NCBI RefSeq assembly: GCF_020297485.1
Contig: NZ_JAIWZC010000001.1
Location: 5,146,001-5,210,000, forward strand
Reading direction: 5' to 3'
Length of the DNA stretch: 64,000 bases
DNA from: Enterocloster clostridioformis
GTDB lineage: Bacteria; Bacillota; Clostridia; Lachnospirales; Lachnospiraceae
The notes under the pieces were generated by a model. It had not been told where the DNA came from. It saw nothing but the letters and a program-made list of their open reading frames with translations, and searched no databases. Made by a program: the position numbers and the translations under genes. Positions 28,027 to 36,950 of the stretch are shown one piece after another; position 1 is the first letter of the stretch; every line of letters starts with the position of its first letter.

Positions 28027-28401
28027 TTATAAGGAATTCCCGGGGTTTTCAGGCTTCGGGGGAACCCAGCTGCGGACCGCTTTTGGCTGCTCCGGGTTCA
28101 GGCCCTCCAGCAGCCAGCGGAGCTGCTGGTGGGAGATCTGTCTGGCTTCTTCGCCCGTCCGCGGCCATTGGAGGCGGCCGTTTTCGTAGCGCTTATAGAA
28201 CAGGCAGAAGCCGTCCCCTTCATAATGGACTGCCTTGATCCGGTCCGCCCGTTTCCCGCAGAAAAGGAACAGGGAATTGCTGTAAGGGTCAAGCTGAAAG
28301 CTGTACTGGATGATATCCACCAGACCGTCCAGCTGTTTTCTCATATCTGTGTACCCGGTGCGCAGATAGATCTTTTCCACCCGGGAGAGGTCACCTAACA
28401 T
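28027..28401 (-). CDS. tnpB: IS66 accessory protein TnpB
   Basis: 124 residues from ATG 28401, overlapping the tnpA stop. The family core VEKIYLRTGYTDMRKQLDGL and SLFLFCGKRADRIK are present. TnpB is required for IS66 transposition, but its biochemical role is unsettled. Unlike the tnpB of copy 2, this gene is unbroken. Confidence 0.92.
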   Translation of the reverse strand: MLGDLSRVEKIYLRTGYTDMRKQLDGLVDIIQYSFQLDPYSNSLFLFCGKRADRIKAVHYEGDGFCLFYKRYENGRLQWPRTGEEARQISHQQLRWLLEGLNPEQPKAVRSWVPPKPENPGNSL

Positions 28402-28790
28402 GATCTCACCGCTTTCAGAATGGTCTCCAGCAACTCGCGGGGCGTATCTTCAAAGAGGTCAACAGTCACCGTACCGGCACGGAGTACTGCTGCAGGAGCG
28501 GCACAGGGATCCTGCCTGCCGTGAAGGGATACCTCCGTAAATTCCGGAGCCGCATCCGGAATCAACGCAGTCTGCTCCATGACCGGCCTGCATCCATGAC
28601 TCTTTCGGGGCAGTTCTTCAAGCGCCAGTTTCCGGATCTTTGCGATCCAGTAGTAATAGCTTTTTAGGGAGATATGATGTTGTTCGCACCATGCCTGGTT
28701 TGTTAGACCGGAGGCTCTGCATTGCCGGATCACGTCCAGCCAGTACTGAAGTTTTACCTGTTTATCCGGAGTTAAAGCGGAAATGTCCAT
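28395..28790 (-). CDS. tnpA: IS66 accessory protein TnpA
   Basis: 131 residues from ATG 28790 behind AAGGAGAAT. A helix-turn-helix lies in SGLTNQAWCEQHHISLKSYYYW, with a variable C-terminus. It probably binds the element ends. It is first gene of the IS66 operon and overlaps tnpB. Confidence 0.88.
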   Translation of the reverse strand: MDISALTPDKQVKLQYWLDVIRQCRASGLTNQAWCEQHHISLKSYYYWIAKIRKLALEELPRKSHGCRPVMEQTALIPDAAPEFTEVSLHGRQDPCAAPAAVLRAGTVTVDLFEDTPRELLETILKAVRSC

Positions 28791-29545
28791 TGGTATTCTC
28801 CTTTATCTGGATTTAGAGTTTTGGGAGGGAACTCTAAAAACTCTAACCCCAAGTTTACAAGAGAACGCCAAATATTTCACTACACGTTCTTATTTGACGC
28901 TTACTATCGGTCAGCAATTAAGTTCTTCTACAAAAAAGTGCTCTGGATCCTTTGGGATGATGACATAGTTCCTGCCATGAAAAGGGAACGGAACCTTCCC
29001 GCCGTCCTGAGCCGTAATGAGATAAACGCGATCATTGAGGCCACCCAAAACCTGAAGCATAAAGCTATCATTGCGACGATGTACTCTTCCGGATTACGCG
29101 TCTCAGAGGCTGTCCATCTCCATTACGATGACATTTCCCGTACCAACATGACCATCCATGTCCGTGAAACCAAAGGCAGGATTGACAGGTATACCATCCT
29201 CTCCCGGAAGAATCTTGACCTTCTTACCGAGTATTGGTACAAATGCGGCCGGCCCAGGGGGATACTTTTCCCAAGCTCCTGGACTGGTGGATACCTGGAT
29301 ATAACCAGTGTGAACCAGTTCTTTAAAAAAAGCGCCAGGCTTGCCGGTATTACCCGCCGTGTCTCTTCCCATGCGTGCCGACACAGTTTTGCCAGCCACC
29401 TGTTTGAAAGCGGGACCGATATCAAATATATCCAGTCCCTTCTCGGGCATGTGGATCCCCGCTCTACCGATGTCTACCTCCATGTAAGCAACAAGACCCT
29501 CCTCGGCATCCGCAGCCCGTTCGATGGTCCGCAAGGCGGTGAGGA

Positions 29546-30721
29546 ATGAACACTGACTGCACAATCCAGGATGTTTTTAACCGTTTTTATCCTTCCTATG
29601 CATCTTCCCATGATGTTTCCCCTGCCAAGAGAAAGGCGGCTTACCACATCATGAACTGCAAGACCGGTGCTTTTGGCGTAAATGTGAGCGTCTGTGAGGA
29701 TTGCGGCTGTATTTCCATCCACTATAATTCCTGCCGTGACAGATGCTGCCCTATGTGTCAGGAATTCCCGAAAGAAAAATGGGTTGACGCGCGCAGGGAG
29801 GATCTGCTGGACGCGCCATACTTCCATATGGTATTCACTGTGCCGGAAAATCTGAACCCTGTTATCTACAGCAATCAGAAACTTTTATATACAGCGCTTT
29901 ACCATGCCGCGTCCGATACCCTGCGTGAACTTGCGGCTGACCCGAAATACCTTGGCGCTGACATCGGCTATATCTGCATTCTGCATACCTGGGGGAGCGC
30001 CATGAACTTCCATCCCCATATCCATGCCATTGTTCTGGGAGGCGGGCTGGATGCAGGAAATCACTGGAAAGGCAGCGGGGAGGACTTCTTCCTTCCGGTC
30101 AGGGTGGTCTCCCGGCTGTTCCGCGGAAAATATCTTGCTGAACTGAAACAGCTATGGAAAGATGGAAAACTCGAATTCCACGGTACGGCAGAGCCTTACA
30201 GGAACCATTATGCCTTACAGGAATTATTGGATACCTGTTACAAAAAAGAATGGATACCCTACTGTAAGAAGCCGTTCCATGGCGCGGAATCCGTCATCAG
30301 GTACCTTGGAAGGTACACACACCGGATTGCCATCAGCAATTATCGTATCAAATGCATGACGGATTCTATGGTCACATTTACTGCAAAAGATTATAAAAAC
30401 CAGGGCCAGTGGGAGGAGATTACGGTTTCCGGTGAGGAGTTTATCCGCAGATTTCTGATGCATGTCCCGCCGAAGCGTTTTGTCCGGATACGCCACTATG
30501 GCCTGCTGTCATCCCGGAACAAGAATAAGAAGATCACCTTGTGCCGGAATCTCCTCGGCTGTAGAAAGTATATCGCAAGGCTGAAAGATCTGGATGCCCC
30601 TGCCATGATCCGGCTGCTTTACAATAAGGATATCTGCAGGTGTTCTTCCTGCGGCGGAAGGATCATTCCTTTACCGGCAGGGCAGCCTTGTACAATGCCA
30701 GAACCGCATCTTCTATGTTAA
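29546..30721 (+). CDS. IS91 family (HUH-type) transposase
   Basis: 391 residues. The ATG at 29546 overlaps the recombinase stop (ATGA). The N-terminal zinc-binding region shows CRDRCCPMCQ. The histidine pair is in NFHPHIHAIVLGG. The tyrosines of the Y2 motif are in RYLGRYTHRIAISNYRI. The enzyme nicks one strand and moves the element by rolling-circle replication. The gene is intact although its partner recombinase is broken by the IS66. Confidence 0.92.
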   Translation: MNTDCTIQDVFNRFYPSYASSHDVSPAKRKAAYHIMNCKTGAFGVNVSVCEDCGCISIHYNSCRDRCCPMCQEFPKEKWVDARREDLLDAPYFHMVFTVPENLNPVIYSNQKLLYTALYHAASDTLRELAADPKYLGADIGYICILHTWGSAMNFHPHIHAIVLGGGLDAGNHWKGSGEDFFLPVRVVSRLFRGKYLAELKQLWKDGKLEFHGTAEPYRNHYALQELLDTCYKKEWIPYCKKPFHGAESVIRYLGRYTHRIAISNYRIKCMTDSMVTFTAKDYKNQGQWEEITVSGEEFIRRFLMHVPPKRFVRIRHYGLLSSRNKNKKITLCRNLLGCRKYIARLKDLDAPAMIRLLYNKDICRCSSCGGRIIPLPAGQPCTMPEPHLLC

Positions 30722-30914
30722 AAAAGGCAACTGAATATTTTTTAAGCTTCCTTTGGAGGCTTATTTCTGATGCCATAAACATGACACCGGACGCCGAATC
30801 TGGCTGCCATGCATCCATATGCAGTATACTTCGCTAAAAGGCTGGGGAAATTGAAAGTCCATATATAACGGCTACCCGGACGCGCCTTTGTTCAACCAGG
30901 AAAAATCGAAACTG

Positions 30915-33533
30915 ATGCAAACGAAAGGGCAGTTATCGAAATATCAAAGCTGCTTTTTCGTTTGCACCACCTTCGATTCTTTCCTTAACGATTTGTTGAT
31001 TATAGGTCCGTCTGATACAACAAAATATTTTAAGTACATAAAGCATGCGATTGAACGTTTTAATACGGGTGTTGGAAAAGAAAAAAGAATTACAATAATA
31101 GTACAAAGTCTTGATGAGCTAATCTTTGCTGAATCAGGTGGGGAACCTGACACTCTGGCTCGGAATCAGATTACTGGGAAGTTTGATATGGTGACAGCTG
31201 TTTTTTGGAAATGTTATGATTATTTGGCAATTGCGCCATATTTAAGTACCGTCGAAGTGGTTAAGCTGGCATTAAAATCGAGCAAGCAGGTATTTACATA
31301 TTTTCTTGATAAAGAAGTATCTGTGTCAGAATATAATCCGGAAGACTTAAAAAAAATAATAGATTTTCAGAAACAATATCGTGAAATAGGGGGGATTTCT
31401 AAAAGAGTAAAGGATGAACATGAACTTGAAGAAGAATTTTTGACTGATTTACAGCGATTTTTTACTAAATTTGATGGGAGTCGAGAGAGCATTTCGCAGT
31501 CAAATATTATGAATAATGAATCACTGTTTTCACAGAAGGGTTTGTATTTTCTCCCATATGGGTGTATTGGGCGGGATGCTAAGATGCAAGAGCTTGAAAG
31601 GCTTTTTACTGAATGTGCGCAGCCAGTTGTTATAAAAGGTGTGGCCGGTGTTGGCAAGACTGCGTTTTGCAGTTATTATTATCACTTGCATAATGTAGAC
31701 GATCATAAATTTTCGATGCCTTTTATAAATTTAGAAAACTGCGTGTCAAAAGCTGATTTTATACATTCTGTCTGCGAGGCATTACAAATCAAAGAGGCAT
31801 TTATGAATCTAAATAATATCCTGGAGCAAATACATAGTGCGGAGAGGCACTACGATGCGTTCTTTTTCGATAACTGGGAGGATTTTCAGTGCAAAACTCT
31901 GGGCAGTGAAGAATTTCAGTGTGTTTATAAATTCGTTAATACACTTGCATATAATGGATATAATGTTTTGGTTTCAAGCCAGGCAAAAACACCGTCTGGA
32001 TGGCGTGAGATCAGAATGGACGTTTTGGAACCAGATGATGGGAGAAAGTTGTTTACAGAGTTGTTGAAAGGGAGAGGAAAGTACATAAATCAGATGTCTG
32101 CGAGAGAAAGGGGTGCGTTTGAAACTTTGCTGGTGTGTATGGAAAACCATCCACTGACAATGGTGCTGACAGCTTCTCTAATTGAAGAACCAAATGATAC
32201 AATAGAACGAATTAAGAATAAATGGAGTGAGGTGTGTGATCAATCAGAATCCAAAAGGCATCAATCAATGGAAGTTGCATTAAAAATGTCATATGATGCG
32301 GTTTCAATGACTCCAGGTGCGGTAACTCTATGGGGGTTGATTGCGGAATTGAGTGTGGATTTTCCATTTTATTTTATCGATGCTCTGAAGCAGATATTTT
32401 CGAAAACTGCATGGGATAACGCGCGAAGTGCGCTTGCAAACAGAAGTCTTGTCCAATTTTCTGAAAATGCATCAAGTTTACATATGTTGATGCCTGTGAA
32501 AGCCCAATGGGAACATTTGGCCGGGAAAAAGGAAAAAAAGAAATGCTTTGCATTGTGGGCAAGACTAATCGAACATGTAGCAATGCAATCAGATACATCC
32601 GAGCATACGCAAGATCCCGAATTAAGTAATTCCATCAGAGGTATTGTACTTGATTGTATGCGAAACTTTATGATGATCACAGAATTACTTATCCAAGATG
32701 GTCAGATTAAAGCTGCGGAGAAATGTATCAATGCTATGCAGGATTATTATGAATCACTGTCAGATAGCGCTTTTGAATTTCTTGATAACTTGCCTCTGGA
32801 TAAATTTTCGTTGGTCACAAAAGGAATGGTAATTAAATGTAAGGGAGACATTTGCAGACTAGGTAGAAAAGAGGAGCCAGATATTGCGGATGGATATTAC
32901 CAAGAGGCGCTTGCTTGTTTTGAGGAAAGTGGAGAGGATGTATGGCGTGCACAGGTCATGAATGTGATTGGAAAAAATATGTTCTGGAGTTTCCATGATG
33001 CGTCAACAGCTGTAGACTGGCTAAAAAAATCCGAAAAATTATCTCGTGATGTGTCGTATAGCCGAGGAATTGCTGAGGCGAAAAAGGATCAGGCGATTAT
33101 ATTAACGGAAGAATACAACCAATGTGATGAAGCTGATAGATGTTTGGATGAAGCTTATTCCTTGTACAAAGAGTTGGGGGATTACCGGGGAATGGCCCAT
33201 ACTTTGAAAAGACAGGGCGTTATTATGTGGAGGTCAGGAGATGTTCATGGCGCTGTAGTAAAATATGAAGAAGCGCTGGGATTTTATGAACGTGCACATT
33301 ATATTCAGGGACAGGGAGATACTTTATCGCGTATATGCACCGGATATATTGAGCTAGGAGAAATGGTTAAGCTGCAGGAAGCCATTGCATCCAGTGAAAA
33401 ACTTATGGATAAGATCCCATATCAGATGACTAAAAGCGAATTAGCAGACAGTATCAAAAAAGGTAGAAACTGGCTGCTTGGATGGGAGTTGAATCAGGAT
33501 AATGAAGAAAGTGGAACTTTTAGCACCAGTTAA
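30915..33533 (+). CDS. STAND NTPase with N-terminal DUF4062-like domain and C-terminal TPR repeats
   Basis: 872 residues from ATG 30915; an in-frame TTG at 30888 also exists and neither has a strong ribosome site. The IS91 end may have replaced the native leader and first codons: about 35 residues precede the conserved LLIIGPSD. Residues about 35-185 form a Rossmann-like effector domain (GPSDTTKYFKYIKHAIERFN, AVFWKCYD, KQVFTYFLDK). NB-ARC-type NTPase follows, with P-loop GVAGVGKTAF near 242 and Walker B YDAFFFDNWED near 310. The C-terminal ~230 residues are TPR-like. STAND proteins sense a ligand with their repeats and activate an effector; bacterial ones often act against phage. The next gene overlaps by 32 bases. 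Confidence 0.85.
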   Translation: MQTKGQLSKYQSCFFVCTTFDSFLNDLLIIGPSDTTKYFKYIKHAIERFNTGVGKEKRITIIVQSLDELIFAESGGEPDTLARNQITGKFDMVTAVFWKCYDYLAIAPYLSTVEVVKLALKSSKQVFTYFLDKEVSVSEYNPEDLKKIIDFQKQYREIGGISKRVKDEHELEEEFLTDLQRFFTKFDGSRESISQSNIMNNESLFSQKGLYFLPYGCIGRDAKMQELERLFTECAQPVVIKGVAGVGKTAFCSYYYHLHNVDDHKFSMPFINLENCVSKADFIHSVCEALQIKEAFMNLNNILEQIHSAERHYDAFFFDNWEDFQCKTLGSEEFQCVYKFVNTLAYNGYNVLVSSQAKTPSGWREIRMDVLEPDDGRKLFTELLKGRGKYINQMSARERGAFETLLVCMENHPLTMVLTASLIEEPNDTIERIKNKWSEVCDQSESKRHQSMEVALKMSYDAVSMTPGAVTLWGLIAELSVDFPFYFIDALKQIFSKTAWDNARSALANRSLVQFSENASSLHMLMPVKAQWEHLAGKKEKKKCFALWARLIEHVAMQSDTSEHTQDPELSNSIRGIVLDCMRNFMMITELLIQDGQIKAAEKCINAMQDYYESLSDSAFEFLDNLPLDKFSLVTKGMVIKCKGDICRLGRKEEPDIADGYYQEALACFEESGEDVWRAQVMNVIGKNMFWSFHDASTAVDWLKKSEKLSRDVSYSRGIAEAKKDQAIILTEEYNQCDEADRCLDEAYSLYKELGDYRGMAHTLKRQGVIMWRSGDVHGAVVKYEEALGFYERAHYIQGQGDTLSRICTGYIELGEMVKLQEAIASSEKLMDKIPYQMTKSELADSIKKGRNWLLGWELNQDNEESGTFSTS

Positions 33534-35307
33534 GGATAGCGAGTGCCTGCGGGCAGTTATTGAAAATGGGACTGACAGCGTTTACATGGGGTATCAACAG
33601 TTTAATGCCCGCATGTTTGGTAAAAATTTTAATGAATCGGAACTTCGAGAGCATATTAAATATGCACATAAAAACAATGTCAAAGTATATCTTACATTAA
33701 ATACATTGATTTGGGAAGATGAAATGCGTCTGGCGTTACAGATGGCGATTCAGGCGGTAAAAGACCGTATAGATGGGATTTTAGTACAGGACATAGGACT
33801 GGCTGCGGAGATTCAGAAAAACATTTCCAATGCTAATTTGCATGCCAGTACGCAAATGTCCGTGTCCAACCATTATGGCGTCCAAGTATTACATGAAATG
33901 GGATTTCGAAGGGTAGTCTTGGCTCGTGAATTAAATTATAAGGAGATTACTGCAATTAAGCAAGTGTGTCTTGACGGTCATGATATGAACCAGATGGAAA
34001 TAGAAGCGTTTATACACGGAGGACTTTGCATTGCTTATTCCGGACAGTGCTTTTCCTCATCCTATTGTTTTGGCTCATCTGCGAACAGAGGCAAGTGTCT
34101 GATGACCTGTTGGAAAGGATACGAACTTAAATTGGGTGAGAAAGTCTTAGAAAGAGGAAGTTTGCTAAGACCACGAGATTTGGAGGGGCTGTATGGACTA
34201 AAGTATCTCATGGAAGGTGGCATTGACTGCCTTAAGATTCAAGGAAGACTCCGAAACAGCGATTATATCGGTGAAATAGTAAACGTTTATCGACACGCCA
34301 TTGATGATGTTTTTGAAAACCGTGAAAATGAAAACAGGGAAAAAATTTATAACAAGCGATTATGGGACGTCAGTCCAAGAGGCTTGACAGGAGGGAATTT
34401 ATTGCCGGAATCTGACAAAAATCTAATTATGGATGCTGGTGTTGATATTTTGATTGATAAAGGCAAAAAAATGGACAGCAGAAAGGTTTCTGGCACACCA
34501 CAAAATAAAAAAACAGCTGTTTTTCTGAGAGATATTACATTTGGTAAGGACTATTCTCTGCTCCGGGAGGATATCGATTGGATATATATAAAATATGAAA
34601 GCTTTTTGCAAGATGAATTGAAAAATATGATTCATGAATTGTGCGGACGGTATCGTATCTGCATTTATATGCCACCAATGATTTATGAAAGAAACTGTGA
34701 AATGGTATACGCTAGAGTGGATTGCATTGTGAAAGATTATGCCATAAAGGGCATTGTTTTATCAAATGTGAGCGATCTTATGCTGATAAAAAGATATGGG
34801 GAAAAGAACTTAGAGTATATATCCGGGAATCACCTGCATATTTATAATCATTTTACTGCAGATAGGTTGATGGAGTTGGGTGTCGGTATAGGTACATATT
34901 CATTGGAGTTGCCATTTAATGGTTGTGCTGCTTTGAAAGAGAATACAAACCTCCCCATGCAACAGATTGTCTTTGGACACCCAGATTTGATGCATATGAA
35001 GTATTGTCTGCTTTCTCATAGTAATGAATGCATTAATTGTGGTCGATGTAGTGATAAGAAATATAGAAATATAGAATTAAAGGGAGAGGCTGAATTTCTT
35101 GTGAAATTTGATAAACTTCAAACTGAAACTGTACTATACAGTAAAAAAACTTATTCTGCAGATACAACTCGTGTTATAGGAGATTCCTTGCGAGTTGATT
35201 TTTTGAATGAATCAGTTACAGAGATGAATGCGATTATAGGCGATATCAAATGTGGCTGTTTTTATACAGGCGGAGAATACACAAATGAAATTCTAAAAGG
35301 AGAATAA
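33502..35307 (+). CDS. U32 family peptidase-like protein
   Basis: 601 residues from ATG 33502, behind AGGATA. The start KKVELLAPVKDSECLRAVI, then EAFIHGGLCIAYSGQC and ANRGKCLMTCW, then CLKIQGRLRN are U32 signatures. The C-terminal region has CINCGRC, suggesting iron-sulfur or zinc binding. U32 members such as RlhA and TrhP hydroxylate rRNA or tRNA bases rather than acting as true peptidases. This copy overlaps the STAND gene and is followed four bases later by the next gene, so it belongs to the cluster. The RNA-modification role here is inference. Confidence 0.85.
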   Translation: MKKVELLAPVKDSECLRAVIENGTDSVYMGYQQFNARMFGKNFNESELREHIKYAHKNNVKVYLTLNTLIWEDEMRLALQMAIQAVKDRIDGILVQDIGLAAEIQKNISNANLHASTQMSVSNHYGVQVLHEMGFRRVVLARELNYKEITAIKQVCLDGHDMNQMEIEAFIHGGLCIAYSGQCFSSSYCFGSSANRGKCLMTCWKGYELKLGEKVLERGSLLRPRDLEGLYGLKYLMEGGIDCLKIQGRLRNSDYIGEIVNVYRHAIDDVFENRENENREKIYNKRLWDVSPRGLTGGNLLPESDKNLIMDAGVDILIDKGKKMDSRKVSGTPQNKKTAVFLRDITFGKDYSLLREDIDWIYIKYESFLQDELKNMIHELCGRYRICIYMPPMIYERNCEMVYARVDCIVKDYAIKGIVLSNVSDLMLIKRYGEKNLEYISGNHLHIYNHFTADRLMELGVGIGTYSLELPFNGCAALKENTNLPMQQIVFGHPDLMHMKYCLLSHSNECINCGRCSDKKYRNIELKGEAEFLVKFDKLQTETVLYSKKTYSADTTRVIGDSLRVDFLNESVTEMNAIIGDIKCGCFYTGGEYTNEILKGE

Positions 35308-35311
35308 TAAA

Positions 35312-36100
35312 ATGAGCGCGTTAAGCCAGATGGATAATTTTGTCCCACCGAAATGGATTAAACATAAAATACTCACTATTTGGAATTTGCGTGATGAGAA
35401 TGACTTAAAATCTACGATACATCGATACAGTATCAATGAATATGAGAAGTGTCTTCAAAAAATTGATGAAGAACTGAGGTCTTCTGGTGGGAACTTCGTA
35501 TATATTATTAAATTGGTATACAGAAACTCTGTTTATAAACTTCCGAATTTCCTGATTCATAGTCGAGAGGATCTTCTGACATGTAGAGATAAACTGAAAG
35601 ATGTAAAAAAGGAGCAGTTTATAGAAATCTGGTATTGTAAAAATATAACGCTGAAAGAAACAATATTTGGAAGAGTGCTGTTTTCTCTGGATGAATTATT
35701 TCCGAGAATAGTGAAACGAAAAATGGAAATTGTATGGGGAAATTCAGCTCGACTGATAGAGCAATATCCAAATTTGGAGTGTGCATTTGCTTCAGTGGAG
35801 ATTGATGGATGGGAAAAGAATTTTCGAATTGTTGATGTCATTCAAGCAGACAAGTCTAAAGCTGAGATTCAAGAAGCAGTTGTTATGTTATTAGATTTGT
35901 TGATCATTTATCAGAGAAGAATTATTGATTTTGGAAAATTTGTAAATGAATGTGGGTGTTCATCGTTATGTATTGAATTTTTGTGTGAAAATGACAGAAA
36001 ATTTACAATCATCGATTGGGACTGCGATAATGATATGAAAGTTATAAATAGAATCTCCCGTGGAGCAGGTACGATTGCTGAACTGTTTGTTGTAAAATAA
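35312..36100 (+). CDS. Unknown protein of the STAND/U32/HIT cluster
   Basis: 262 residues from ATG 35312, with AAAAGGAG upstream. Soluble, mixed alpha/beta. I do not recognise the family. The C-terminal FTIIDWDCDND resembles the metal-binding IDWD segment of kinase-like phosphotransferases, but the catalytic-loop HGD is not evident, so this is only a hint. Tight spacing to the U32 gene indicates translation coupling. A structured inverted repeat separates it from the HIT gene. Confidence 0.7.
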   Translation: MSALSQMDNFVPPKWIKHKILTIWNLRDENDLKSTIHRYSINEYEKCLQKIDEELRSSGGNFVYIIKLVYRNSVYKLPNFLIHSREDLLTCRDKLKDVKKEQFIEIWYCKNITLKETIFGRVLFSLDELFPRIVKRKMEIVWGNSARLIEQYPNLECAFASVEIDGWEKNFRIVDVIQADKSKAEIQEAVVMLLDLLIIYQRRIIDFGKFVNECGCSSLCIEFLCENDRKFTIIDWDCDNDMKVINRISRGAGTIAELFVVK

Positions 36101-36137
36101 ACAGCTGAACATAATTTAAGATGAGTTTTGTGGAGAT

Positions 36138-36258
36138 AACTCGTGGTCTTAATCTATAGTAGTTTAAGTAGTCGAAGTAGGTATTTTTCACATGGACTAC
36201 ATGTAGTCAATGTAAAAATACCGTAGTTTCGGGGCTTTGAGCCCCGTGACCACGAGTT
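36138..36258. repeat. Multi-branched inverted repeat between cluster genes
   Basis: A perfect 11-base outer stem AACTCGTGGTC / GACCACGAGTT encloses further hairpins. GGTATTTTT pairs with AAAAATACC around the 14-base palindrome GACTACATGTAGTC. GGGGCT-ttg-AGCCCC is a separate small hairpin. No T-run follows; the AAGGAGG of the HIT gene begins six bases later. It could be a leader RNA controlling the HIT gene or a small MITE. Confidence 0.65.
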
Positions 36259-36278
36259 TTGAAAAGGAGGTGCGAAAT

Positions 36279-36950
36279 ATGTGCTGTAATTGCTTTTTTT
36301 GTGGCGATGGACGATTCTCTGTGAACAAAAAAATAGGCTTAAATGGAACAAATTGGACTGTATATGAAGACGAAAATGTGTTTATAACCCCAGATATCTC
36401 ACCGGTTTTAAAGGGGCACTTCCTTATAGTTTCCAAGGAACATATAAATAGTTTCGGTAATGGCAGTAGGGAAGTGTTTCTGTCACTGCAAAAGGCCATG
36501 GAAATTTTAGTAGAAAAAGTTTACTGCCAGGAGCAGGTTTTGTTTTTTGAACATGGTGCGGTGATAAGCCATACAGCAGGAGGTTGTATTGACCATGCAC
36601 ATTTACATGCAATTCCCTTAGAAAAATCTATTGATGTAGATGCATATATAGACAAACACAAGCTCTTAGACACGCCGAAATTAAAAATGACCTATAAAAC
36701 TATGCATGGATTTGCGAAAGAAAGAAAGTCATACATAGCGTATGGGTATAGTAAGAACGACATTTGGATACGTAATGCAGACTGGCTGCCAACTCAGTTT
36801 TTCCGTTTATTGATTTCTAATTATTATCCGGGAGAATATAATTGGAGGATTGCCTGTAAATCAGAGTACTCGAAAGAATTGTTTAGAGAAACAATGGAAT
36901 TGGCGGCACCTTTGTTGATATATAGGAAGGAGCGTGAAGATAATGCCTAA
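36279..36950 (+). CDS. HIT-family protein
   Basis: 223 residues from ATG 36279, behind a perfect AAGGAGG. An N-terminal CNCFFCG probably binds zinc. The HIT core includes NVFITPDISPVLKGHFLIV and the histidine triad DHAHLHAIPL near residue 105. A C-terminal extension of about 90 residues is unassigned. HIT proteins hydrolyse or transfer nucleotide monophosphates from phosphoramidate or dinucleotide substrates. Within this cluster it might act on a nucleotide signal or an adenylylated intermediate (inference). Confidence 0.83.
   Translation: MCCNCFFCGDGRFSVNKKIGLNGTNWTVYEDENVFITPDISPVLKGHFLIVSKEHINSFGNGSREVFLSLQKAMEILVEKVYCQEQVLFFEHGAVISHTAGGCIDHAHLHAIPLEKSIDVDAYIDKHKLLDTPKLKMTYKTMHGFAKERKSYIAYGYSKNDIWIRNADWLPTQFFRLLISNYYPGEYNWRIACKSEYSKELFRETMELAAPLLIYRKEREDNA

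Larger units (their letters stand above)
26361..28904 (-). mobile_element. IS66-family insertion sequence, copy 1 (complete)
   Basis: 2544 bp with perfect terminal inverted repeats GTAAGCGTCAAATAAG / CTTATTTGACGCTTAC. It is flanked by an 8-bp duplication TATCGGTC at 26353-26360 and 28905-28912, the size expected for this family. All three genes (tnpA, tnpB, tnpC) are intact on the minus strand. Confidence 0.95.
26149..29549 (+). pseudogene. Tyrosine recombinase of the IS91-type element, split by IS66
   Basis: The start ATG 26149 has a perfect AGGAGG upstream. Seventy codons of the SAM-like core-binding domain run to 26358. The insertion follows, and the frame resumes at 28913 after the second TATCGGTC. 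The rejoined protein is about 282 residues. The catalytic domain has the Arg in SSGLRVSEAV, HACRHSFASHL (H-x-x-R), the LLGH box and the Tyr nucleophile in STDVYLHVS. All active-site residues are present; only the insertion breaks it. Confidence 0.88.
25960..30888 (+). mobile_element. IS91-type element (tyrosine recombinase plus HUH transposase) with nested IS66
   Basis: Two coupled genes, a tyrosine recombinase and an IS91-family transposase, overlap by four bases, an organisation known for a subset of IS91 elements. The left limit is set at the inverted repeat near 25960. The right limit is tentative, placed before GTTC at 30889 because IS91-type insertions abut such tetranucleotides. A complete IS66 lies inside the first gene. 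IS91 elements make no target duplications, so boundaries cannot be proved here. Confidence 0.55.
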
